From Gemmatimonadota bacterium (GTDB lineage Bacteria; Gemmatimonadota; Gemmatimonadetes; Gemmatimonadales; GWC2-71-9): DNA of 24,244 nucleotides. The position numbers and the translations under genes are program-made. The stretch's first letter is position 1. Every line of letters begins with the position of its first letter. Where the stretch lies: positions 1 through 24,244 of the forward strand of contig QHTW01000042.1 of NCBI GenBank assembly GCA_003220955.1, given 5' to 3'. Positions 1-5,982 of this stretch are shown one piece after another. The notes under the pieces were generated by a model. It was not told the origin of the DNA. It did not search any database and saw only the letters and a program-made list of their open reading frames with translations.

Positions 1-714
1 CAACTGAAGAAGGAAGATCTCGACCGCGTCACCAAGGTCATCGATCTGTGGATCGACATCGGCGCCGCGAGTCGTGACGAGGCGGCGGGGCGGGTGCGCG
101 TCGGGGACCCAGGGGTGCTCGACAGCCGCGTCGACGAGTATCCCAATGGCCGGATCGTTTCGCGCAGTCTCGACAACCGCATTGGAGCGTTCGTCGCGGC
201 GGAGGCGATGCGGCGACTGGCCAAGCAGCCGCCGAAACACGCCGCGATCTTCGCGGTCGCATCGACCCGCGAGGAGATTGCCTGGACCGGGAGTGGCGCC
301 CGGACCAGCGCCGTCGGCATCGAGCCGGACGTCGCGGTCGTCGTGGACGTCACGCACGCGACCGATTATCCGGGCGCCGATAAGAAGCACGCCGGCGACC
401 ACAAGCTCGGCGGAGGAGTGGTCTTGAGCCGGGGGTCGTCGGTGAGCTCGGTGGTGTTCGATCTCCTCGTGGAGTGCGCCGAGCAGGCGAAGATCCCATA
501 CACGATCCAGGCCGCGCCGCGCGACACGGGAACGGACGCGGATGCGATCTACAACGCGATGCGCGGCATTCCCACCGGGCTCGTGAGCGTGCCCAACCGC
601 TACATGCACAGTCCCAACGAAATGGTCGCGCTCGAGGACCTCGATCGCGCGGCCGATCTCCTTGCGGCGTTCGCGCGCCGGCTCGAGCCAGGGACGGACT
701 TCGTTCCGAAATAG
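1..714 (+). CDS. M42 family metallopeptidase, 3' part (start outside window)
   Basis: The frame is open from base 1 to the TAG at 712-714, giving the last 237 residues; the N-terminus lies upstream. It matches the M42 glutamyl aminopeptidase/endoglucanase-like family, cytosolic dinuclear metal exopeptidases that trim peptides. Visible active-site positions, counted from the window start, are the bridging Asp in SLDNR (D58), the catalytic and metal Glu pair in TREEI (E91, E92), the metal Asp in VVVDVTH (D116) and the terminal metal His in NRYMHSP (H203). The usual QEEVG motif reads REEIA here, but the acidic pair is intact. The visible part equals about two thirds of a normal 340-360 residue member. 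It converges on the leftward gene that follows, with a hairpin between them. Family assignment is secure; substrate is unknown. Confidence 0.88.
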   Translation, partial: QLKKEDLDRVTKVIDLWIDIGAASRDEAAGRVRVGDPGVLDSRVDEYPNGRIVSRSLDNRIGAFVAAEAMRRLAKQPPKHAAIFAVASTREEIAWTGSGARTSAVGIEPDVAVVVDVTHATDYPGADKKHAGDHKLGGGVVLSRGSSVSSVVFDLLVECAEQAKIPYTIQAAPRDTGTDADAIYNAMRGIPTGLVSVPNRYMHSPNEMVALEDLDRAADLLAAFARRLEPGTDFVPK

Positions 715-720
715 CGGGTC

Positions 721-755
721 AAAAAACAGAGCCCCGGCAACCGCCCGGGGCCCTG
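721..755 (-). terminator. Intrinsic terminator for the leftward polyproline gene
   Basis: A 7-bp GC stem (731-737 with 745-751) closes a 7-base loop, and CAG/CTG pairing extends it outward past one mismatch. Read leftward, the stem is followed by TCTG and then six T (721-726), the normal form of a Rho-independent terminator. It lies 26 bases past the stop codon of the leftward gene. Read rightward there is no T run, so it is not a good terminator for the M42 gene. Confidence 0.8.
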
Positions 756-780
756 AGTTGGTCAGGAGTTTACGACAAAC

Positions 781-1572
781 TTACGGCAACTTCTCGCCGA
801 AATTGTTGATCGACCACGTCATGAACTGACTGTTGAACGTGAACGTGTAGCCGGCACCACCACAGCCCGATCCACCGACCGGCAGCGTCTGCGAGTACCC
901 GGGCTGCGGCTGGATACACACGCTGTAAGTCGTGTTCCCGAGGGTGTCGAATATGAAGCTCCCGTCGGAACCCGAGGTCGTGGTGGCCAAAACCTGGCCG
1001 TTCCACCACAGCTCGAGGGTCCAACCCGCGAGACCCATCTCACCCGAGAAGATGTCCTGGACGCCGTTGCCATCGAGGTCCTCGAACACCACACCCCTCG
1101 CCTGATGCGGCCCGACCGGCGGGCTTGACGGCGGCGGAGGCGGCGGAGGCGGCGGAGGCGGCGGCGGCACCGGAGCCGGAGGCGGCGGAGGCGGCGGCGG
1201 TGGCGGAGCCGGTGGAGGCGCCGGGGGCGGAGGCGGCGGCGGTGGCGGAGCCGGTGGAGGCGCCGGGGGCGGAGGAGGCGGCGGCGGCGGCACCGGAGCC
1301 GGAGGCGGCGGCGGTGGCGGAGCCGGAGGAGGAGGAGGCGGCGGCGGTGGCGGAGCCGGTGGAGGCGGCGGAGGAGGCGGCGGCGCTTGAGGTTGCGGCG
1401 CCGGGCACTTCTTCGCCTGGCCCGGAGGCACGTGACCGCTGTTGCCAGCGGTCGAAACGGTGCCTGCGGCCTTGCATGTGTTGTCGCTGCTGCCACGGCT
1501 CTGCGCGGCGACCGCGACCAGCGGCAACGCCGACAGACCGACAACAGCAAACAGGACGCGAACGCTTCTCAT
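781..1572 (-). CDS. Secreted polyproline protein with C-terminal SdrD_B-like domain
   Basis: This is a 263-residue exported protein. Residues 1-23 are a signal peptide (basic MRSVR, hydrophobic core, cleavage probable after AVAA). A short Cys-containing stretch follows (C33, C56), then about 95 residues made almost only of Pro with scattered Ala and Val (about 62-155, longest run 13 Pro). Residues about 158-263 form a single SdrD_B/Cna_B-like beta domain, with the typical GVVFEDLDGNGVQD opening, a GLAGW strand, DGSFIFDTL and the closing NNFGE. Such domains occur in surface and secreted proteins as spacer or adhesion modules. The start is ATG 1572 because AGGAGA sits 6 bases upstream (1579-1584); the open frame extends to 1644 but without signal-peptide logic. 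It is transcribed alone with its own terminator. A structural or envelope role is inferred; no enzyme motif is seen. Confidence 0.8.
   Translation of the reverse strand: MRSVRVLFAVVGLSALPLVAVAAQSRGSSDNTCKAAGTVSTAGNSGHVPPGQAKKCPAPQPQAPPPPPPPPPAPPPPPPPPPPAPPPPPPPAPVPPPPPPPPPAPPPAPPPPPPPPPAPPPAPPPPPPPPPPAPVPPPPPPPPPPPPPSSPPVGPHQARGVVFEDLDGNGVQDIFSGEMGLAGWTLELWWNGQVLATTTSGSDGSFIFDTLGNTTYSVCIQPQPGYSQTLPVGGSGCGGAGYTFTFNSQFMTWSINNFGEKLP
1109..1388 (-). repeat. GC-rich polyproline-coding minisatellite, with a 42-bp direct repeat
   Basis: The stretch is built from GGC/GGA/GGT triplets read on the plus strand and encodes the polyproline arm of the leftward gene. Within it a segment ending at 1233 recurs ending at 1275, a 42-bp period containing GCCGGTGGAGGCGCCGG. 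A second block around 1160-1190 recurs around 1280-1310. Copy number is likely to vary between strains by slippage or recombination. Confidence 0.85.
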
Positions 1573-1578
1573 CTGATC

Positions 1579-1594
1579 TCTCCTGACCGAGGAG
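1579..1594 (-). promoter_or_regulatory. Ribosome binding site inside a small hairpin, polyproline gene leader
   Basis: Read leftward, the leader contains CTCCT, a five-base CGGTC loop, AGGAG, then six bases and the ATG at 1572. The Shine-Dalgarno AGGAG can therefore pair exactly with CTCCT just upstream. A second CTCC-TTAT-GGAG hairpin lies further upstream in the leader (about 1658-1671). Sequence pairing is direct observation; translational control is inference. No convincing -35/-10 pair was found in the 1573-1776 interval. Confidence 0.45.
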
Positions 1595-1776
1595 TCCTTG
1601 GATACACGAACAGCAGGCTCGATACGGGCAAAAACCGCACCCATCGCGGCACGATCTCCATAAGGAGCGTACGCACAACGAGTTACATGCTTGGCGCGGA
1701 ATGTTTTTGAGTCGTGCTGCCGTCAGGAAAGTTGACGTTGCGCTATGCGGTTTTTGACGCGATATGCAAGTGACAT

Positions 1777-1798
1777 TAAGGCAGCAAAAGCTGCCTTA
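1777..1798 (-). terminator. Perfect 9-bp hairpin at the 3' end of the HEAT-repeat gene
   Basis: TAAGGCAGC (1777-1785), loop AAAA, then GCTGCCTTA (1790-1798) is a perfect inverted repeat. The stop codon of the leftward HEAT gene (1796-1798) is part of the stem. Read leftward, only a weak T tail follows. Read rightward it is followed by TTTTCG. It most likely ends the HEAT transcript and keeps it out of the polyproline gene; it could also stop antisense rightward transcription. Confidence 0.55.
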
Positions 1799-3307
1799 TT
1801 TTCGTTTGAGATCAGCGAGAGCCGATTGCGCGGCTGCGCGCACCTGTTTATCGCCGTCGTCGGTGAGACCTTCGAGTGTGCCGATCGCCGCCGGTGTCGC
1901 GGCGAGACGCAGCGCCTCGACCGCGGTCGCCCGCAGCCCGGCCGGCCTCCGTCCGAACAACCGACCGCCCGGCTGCGCAAACTTGATGAGCGCTTGTACT
2001 GCGGACGCGCTCCCGATGCGACCGAGCGCGAGGATGAGCTCCCGTTCCACGCCTTCGTCCTCTTCCTCTTCCATCGCGACCACGAGCGGCATCGCGAGCG
2101 CGCTGGACTTGCGGCCGCCGACGCCGAGGGCCGCCTGCATCCGGACCTCCGGTGACTTGTCCCGCAACGCCCGGCGTAGGGGCTCGGCCGCCGCACTCGA
2201 TCCGATCTTCGCCAGCGCCGACGCAACGGCTTTGCGCACTCGCTCGTCCTCATGACCGAGCTGCTGCGCCAGCGCTGGTACCGCCTCCTCGAGCGCGAGC
2301 TCGCCCGCCAGCTCGGCGACGTTGCGCACCACGAACCACTGGTGGTGTCCAAGCATGTGCACGAGCTGATCCGTGCCCTCCTTCATTCCCGTCAACGCCA
2401 CGAAAATGCCGCGCCGCTCTTCGATCGTGGGTGCCGCGACGAGTAAGTCGAGCAGGACCTCGACCCCGTCTTCGCCGGCGCGGCGCAGCACCAGCAATGC
2501 GTCATCCCGGTCTGTGGGATGATTGGCCACCTCGGCAATTGCCTCGAGGAGGGCCTTGCTGTACATGCGTTTCAGCGCAATCGAATACTGGCGGCGCCGG
2601 GTCGCATCAGTCACTTGCTGCTCCGCTCGCACGATTCCCGCCACAATGGAAAGAGCGTGCGGGGTCCGATTCGCCTTCATGGCCGTTTCGAGCTGCCGGC
2701 CGAGCACGGCGAGCACGTCGCCCACATGCGGTCCATCCGGCTTTTCCTGCAGCTGGGCGATCAAGGACGCGGGTGTGCTGGTGGCGGCGGCCGCGGGTGA
2801 GAACGCCGTGTGCGCGGCGCTGGCCTCGCGAAGGATTTCCGGGACATCATTCACCTCCGCCGTGACGGGCGCCTTGGCAGGCCCCGACGGTGGCGCGACA
2901 GCATCAGCCTGCTGCACCGGCACCGCTGGCGGTTCGAGCTGAAAAGTCTGGATCGTGACGGCAATTCGCTCTGCGCCGTTCGCCCGCAGTCGCGACGCGA
3001 TGTCCTCATCGCCGGGTTGATCGGCGAGTGCCCTGAGCAGCTCGAACACTTCAGCGAGGGGCGGGTCGGTGGGGATCGCGATCTCCTTCACCGAGTGGAA
3101 TTCGAGCCGCTGGAGGAGCGTCTTTCCATCCAGGGTCGTCCCGTTCACGACCAGGTGCCCATCCCGCACGGCCAAGGTCACGCTCGCGAGCTTCAGCAGA
3201 CCAGCCAGGGTGCGGAACTGTGCCTTCTGTTCCTCTTTCGCTCCGGGATCGCGGAACAGGTCCAGAGTGCGCGCGAACAACGCGACAAATTCCTGCGGGC
3301 TGGCCAT
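1796..3307 (-). CDS. HEAT-repeat protein
   Basis: This 503-residue protein lacks a signal peptide. The C-terminal half (about 260-503) has HEAT/PBS-lyase-like helical repeats, for example VRNVAELAGELALEEAVPAL, VRKAVASALAKIGSSAAAEPL, VRMQAALGVGG and VRAAAQSALADL. Such repeats form a curved solenoid used for protein binding. The N-terminal 130 residues are a mixed alpha/beta region I do not recognise, joined by a Pro/Ala-rich linker (about 130-190). The ATG at 3307 is chosen; a TTG at 3319 would add four residues. Neither has a clear Shine-Dalgarno, and a palindromic TATAGA lies 11 bases upstream of the ATG, so the message may be nearly leaderless. It is divergent from the GAF gene. A scaffold role is inferred. 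Confidence 0.8.
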   Translation of the reverse strand: MASPQEFVALFARTLDLFRDPGAKEEQKAQFRTLAGLLKLASVTLAVRDGHLVVNGTTLDGKTLLQRLEFHSVKEIAIPTDPPLAEVFELLRALADQPGDEDIASRLRANGAERIAVTIQTFQLEPPAVPVQQADAVAPPSGPAKAPVTAEVNDVPEILREASAAHTAFSPAAAATSTPASLIAQLQEKPDGPHVGDVLAVLGRQLETAMKANRTPHALSIVAGIVRAEQQVTDATRRRQYSIALKRMYSKALLEAIAEVANHPTDRDDALLVLRRAGEDGVEVLLDLLVAAPTIEERRGIFVALTGMKEGTDQLVHMLGHHQWFVVRNVAELAGELALEEAVPALAQQLGHEDERVRKAVASALAKIGSSAAAEPLRRALRDKSPEVRMQAALGVGGRKSSALAMPLVVAMEEEEDEGVERELILALGRIGSASAVQALIKFAQPGGRLFGRRPAGLRATAVEALRLAATPAAIGTLEGLTDDGDKQVRAAAQSALADLKRK

Positions 3308-3336
3308 GGGGAGGCTCAATCTATAGAGTACCGTTC
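3308..3336. promoter_or_regulatory. Divergent promoter region with palindromic -10-like element
   Basis: The 52-base gap between the HEAT gene (left) and the GAF gene (right) holds the palindrome TCTATAGA at 3320-3327. It reads TATAGA on both strands, a good match to a sigma-70 -10 hexamer. Leftward, 11 bases separate it from the HEAT ATG; rightward, 9 bases separate it from an ATG at 3337. No good -35 is seen on either side. One symmetrical -10 serving both directions is inferred. Confidence 0.45.
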
Positions 3337-3363
3337 ATGACTGCACTGTTACTCGTCACATGA
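3337..3363 (+). CDS. Possible eight-codon upstream ORF (MTALLLVT)
   Basis: ATG 3337 opens a reading frame of eight codons whose TGA stop (3361-3363) overlaps the ATG of the GAF gene (3360) as ATGA. The ATG lies about where a transcript from the TATAGA at 3322-3327 should begin. The GAF gene itself has no visible Shine-Dalgarno, so translational coupling through this small frame is plausible. The two ATGs share the nine-base word ATGACTGCA. It may equally be chance. Confidence 0.25.
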   Translation: MTALLLVT

Positions 3364-3824
3364 CTGCAAGCTCCGTTTCGGAAGCCGGCAAGGTTGTCCG
3401 CGCCTTACGCGCCGTGCATTTACACGACGAAGGTCGCCAGGCGCTGCTCCAGCTGGCCTGCGACCGCATACGGTCGTGGGGGCCGCCGTATACGTCCGTC
3501 TACGCGTACATGCTCCACGGCAATGAGCTCGACCTCGAGGCGTTCGCAGGCCGGGAGACCGAGCACACGCGGATTCCGGTGGGGCAGGGCGTGTGTGGAA
3601 CGGCGGTGGCGGAGAAACGCGATCAAAACGTCGCCGACGTGAGCGCGATCGGGAATTACCTCGCCTGTAATGCGTTTACCAAATCGGAGCTGGTCGTGCT
3701 GATCCGGCGCGGCGATCACATCCTCGGGCAGATCGACATCGACTCCGACGTGCCGAACGGTTTTGGCGAGCGCGAGCATGCCGATGTGAAAGAGGTCGCC
3801 GACGCTTTGGCGGTCCTGCTCTAG
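3360..3824 (+). CDS. GAF-domain protein, free methionine-(R)-sulfoxide reductase-like
   Basis: This 154-residue protein is a single GAF domain of the fRMsr (MsrC) type, cytosolic enzymes that reduce free methionine-R-sulfoxide with thioredoxin. Diagnostic features are RIPVGQGVCGTAVA with C79, LACNAFTKSE with the likely catalytic C103, and GQIDIDSD. Residues E110, D126 and D128 match the acidic substrate-binding positions of the E. coli enzyme. The third Cys of that enzyme, ten residues before C79, is His here (H69), so resolution of the disulfide would depend on C79 alone. Length is normal for the family. The ATG at 3360 is preceded by a tiny overlapping ORF rather than a Shine-Dalgarno. The alternative is a non-catalytic GAF sensor, but the retained Cys and acidic residues favour a reductase. 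Confidence 0.8.
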   Translation: MTASSVSEAGKVVRALRAVHLHDEGRQALLQLACDRIRSWGPPYTSVYAYMLHGNELDLEAFAGRETEHTRIPVGQGVCGTAVAEKRDQNVADVSAIGNYLACNAFTKSELVVLIRRGDHILGQIDIDSDVPNGFGEREHADVKEVADALAVLL

Positions 3825-3835
3825 CTGGTCATTGC

Positions 3836-4669
3836 GTGTTTGTTGAGGTAAATGGCGTTCGGCTGTTCACGCGCCAGGTTGGCGCGGGACCGCTGACGGT
3901 GATCCTGCACGGGGGACCTGGCGCCAGTCACGACTACCTCCTTCCCCAATACGATCTGCTGGCTCGAAGCCGCTCTCTCCTTTATTACGACCAACGCGGT
4001 GGCGGCCAGTCGCCCGTGTCACGGGACACGACCGTTGGATGGCGGGAGCACGTCGCCGATCTCGAGGGGGTGCGCGACCACCTGGGGCTCGAGCGACTGG
4101 TTCTGTGCGGCTACTCCTGGGGCGGCTTGCTAGCCGTGCTGTATTTCCTCGAGCACCCGGGCCGGGTCGAGCGACTCGCGCTTGTTTCCCCCGCCGCGGT
4201 CACCGCCGCCTACCGGAAACAGTTCGAGGACGAGTTCGCACGGCGCATGCAGGCTCCGGAGATTCAGCGCGAGCGGGAGGCGCTGCGCGTGAGCGGATTG
4301 CGCGAACGCGACCCCTCTGCGTACCAACGCCGCGCGTTCGAGCTGTCGGTTGCCGGCTACTTCCGCGATTTCCACGACGCCAAAAACCTCACCGCCTTTC
4401 GCGTGACGGCACGAACCCAGGAGGCGGTATGGAAGAGTTTGGGGGACTATGATCTCCGGCCCCAGCTTCGAAACACGATTTCCCGCGTCCCCCTTCCCCC
4501 TTCCCTCCTAGTTCACGGCACATTCGATCCGCTCCCGATCGCCGGATCCCGAGAGCTGGCTGAGCTGCTTCCCGCCACGTTTGTGGAACTCCCGGTCGGA
4601 CATTGCCCGCACGTGGAGGCAACGGAGGATTTCGTACGGACGCTGGACGCCTTTCTCCCTTCGATCTAG
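3836..4669 (+). CDS. Alpha/beta hydrolase, proline iminopeptidase (S33) type
   Basis: This 277-residue cytosolic alpha/beta-hydrolase has the HGGPG oxyanion-hole motif (25-29) followed by YDQRGGGQS, typical of proline iminopeptidases and related S33 enzymes. The nucleophile is S94 in GYSWGG, the acid is D231 in HGTFDPLP and the base is H256 in VGHCPHVE. Proline iminopeptidases remove N-terminal Pro from peptides, but the cap region (about 120-215) does not let me fix the substrate; another amide or ester hydrolase is possible. Translation starts at GTG 3836, 11 bases after the GAF stop, so the two are probably co-transcribed. The 3' end overlaps the likely start of the next gene. Confidence 0.83.
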   Translation: MFVEVNGVRLFTRQVGAGPLTVILHGGPGASHDYLLPQYDLLARSRSLLYYDQRGGGQSPVSRDTTVGWREHVADLEGVRDHLGLERLVLCGYSWGGLLAVLYFLEHPGRVERLALVSPAAVTAAYRKQFEDEFARRMQAPEIQREREALRVSGLRERDPSAYQRRAFELSVAGYFRDFHDAKNLTAFRVTARTQEAVWKSLGDYDLRPQLRNTISRVPLPPSLLVHGTFDPLPIAGSRELAELLPATFVELPVGHCPHVEATEDFVRTLDAFLPSI

Positions 4670-5319
4670 CCTTCGGCGCGATCGCGCCGGCCCGGTTTCC
4701 CGCCATTACCGAGGCGCTTCAGCAGGAAGGCGCGTCGCCCATCGACCGCGATCGGTTCGTGCTGCTCGAGCCGGTCGGCCGGTTGCTCCGCGAGATCGTG
4801 GGGGACACCGGGCCGGACGCGCTCGAGGCGCACGTGCTGTTGCTGCATCACGCGTATCTGTTTTGGGCCGCCGGCGAACGGATCTATCAGATCAGCGAGC
4901 CGCTGCTCCGTCAAGCGGTCGGCGACAAGAGGATCACGACCGCTGTGCCTCAGCCCGCGCAGTATCTCCAACTCCCGGAGCTGCGCGTTTGGGGATCGCC
5001 CCACGACGCGAGTCCCCCCGAGCCGCTCGACGGCCTGTTTGTTCACCGCACCGATGCGGCCGGCAGCATCGCGGTCCTCGCGATCTTCGGGATGCGACCC
5101 GACCGGCCGGGGTTCAGCGCGGTCGGGCTCGACGGTCGAGCCGATCCCGACGATCCGTCAGCCACGGAGATCGAAGTGGCCGCCACGCGCGAGGATGGCA
5201 GCGCGGCGTTCGGCCCCCGGCTGGACGGCGGGACAGCCGCGGGACTGTTTTCGGTCGCCCATGCGGGCGAGCTGCTGCTGCTCACCGGCAGGCTCCTCGC
5301 GCTGCTAGATTCCGGCTAA
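4603..5319 (+). CDS. Conserved-looking protein of unknown function
   Basis: A frame of up to 238 residues fills the space between the hydrolase and nth and ends 3 bases before nth, so it is coding in operon context. I do not recognise the family. There is no signal peptide or membrane segment; the middle (about 70-110) looks helical (ALEAHVLLLHHAYLFWAAGERIYQ) and the C-terminal half has short beta-like segments (LFVHRTDAAGSIAVLAIFGM, HAGELLLLTGRLLALL). The start is uncertain. TTG 4603 would overlap the hydrolase by 67 bases; no other ATG, GTG or TTG occurs in frame until a GTG at 4759, which would cut into the apparently folded part. Two GGAGG words (4615, 4624) lie inside the overlap. Confidence 0.6.
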   Translation: MPARGGNGGFRTDAGRLSPFDLAFGAIAPARFPAITEALQQEGASPIDRDRFVLLEPVGRLLREIVGDTGPDALEAHVLLLHHAYLFWAAGERIYQISEPLLRQAVGDKRITTAVPQPAQYLQLPELRVWGSPHDASPPEPLDGLFVHRTDAAGSIAVLAIFGMRPDRPGFSAVGLDGRADPDDPSATEIEVAATREDGSAAFGPRLDGGTAAGLFSVAHAGELLLLTGRLLALLDSG

Positions 5320-5322
5320 CCC

Positions 5323-5982
5323 ATGAAAACGAAAGTCAGTGCGGCCGCGGCGGACCGCAAGACGCGGGCGCGCAAGATCATCGCACGGCTCAAACAGGAA
5401 TACCCCGACGCCACGTGCGCCCTACACCACCGCAGCGCCCTCGAGCTTGCGGTCGCCACGATTCTCTCGGCGCAGTGCACCGATGCGCGGGTGAACATGG
5501 TAACGCCGCATCTGTTTGCGAAGTACCGTACGGCGGCCGACTACGCCGCCGCCGATCTGCGCGTGCTGGAAAAAGAGATTCAGTCCACCGGCTTCTTCCG
5601 GAACAAGACCAAATCGATCATCGGGATGGCGCAGGCCCTCGTCGAGCGGCACGGCGGTGAAGTCCCGCAAACCATGGAAGAGCTGACCGCGCTGCCCGGC
5701 GTGGGCCGCAAGACGGCGAACGTCATCCTCGGGACCTGGTTCGGAAAAAACGATGGCGTGGTGGTGGACACGCACGTGCACCGGCTCAGCCGGCTCCTGG
5801 GGCTCACGCGCCAGGACGAGCCCGTGAAGATCGAACAGGAGCTGATGCAGCTCGTACCGCGGGAAGACTGGACCTGGTTCTCGCACACCCTGATTCAGCA
5901 TGGCCGGGCAGTGTGTATCGCGCGGCGGCCGCGCTGCGCAGCGTGCGTGTTGAACCGGCTCTGTCCGAGCTCCCAGGTATGA
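5323..5982 (+). CDS. nth: Endonuclease III, DNA glycosylase/AP lyase
   Basis: This 219-residue bifunctional base-excision repair enzyme removes oxidised pyrimidines and cleaves the abasic site. The helix-hairpin-helix is LPGVGRKTAN, with the Schiff-base lysine K130, and the catalytic Asp is D149 in VVVDTHVHR. Near the C-terminus C198, C205, C208 and C214 form the CX6CX2CX5C [4Fe-4S] ligand set. The Q-S/C-T-D signature early in the fold (ILSAQCTDA) is also present. Length is normal (E. coli 211). The ATG lies 3 bases after the unknown gene, and the TGA overlaps the next ATG (ATGA), so it is translationally coupled to its neighbours. No oddity is seen; the assignment is secure. Confidence 0.95.
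   Translation: MKTKVSAAAADRKTRARKIIARLKQEYPDATCALHHRSALELAVATILSAQCTDARVNMVTPHLFAKYRTAADYAAADLRVLEKEIQSTGFFRNKTKSIIGMAQALVERHGGEVPQTMEELTALPGVGRKTANVILGTWFGKNDGVVVDTHVHRLSRLLGLTRQDEPVKIEQELMQLVPREDWTWFSHTLIQHGRAVCIARRPRCAACVLNRLCPSSQV

Noticed and set aside
1125..1586. Rightward frame rich in Ala, Glu and Pro opposite the polyproline gene
   Set aside because: It is the antisense of the GGC/GGA repeat. The leftward frame has a signal peptide, ribosome site, SdrD_B-like domain and terminator; this one has none.
1732..1776. Plus-strand promoter from two TTGACG words
   Set aside because: No -10 at 16-18 bases from either word and no rightward gene follows.
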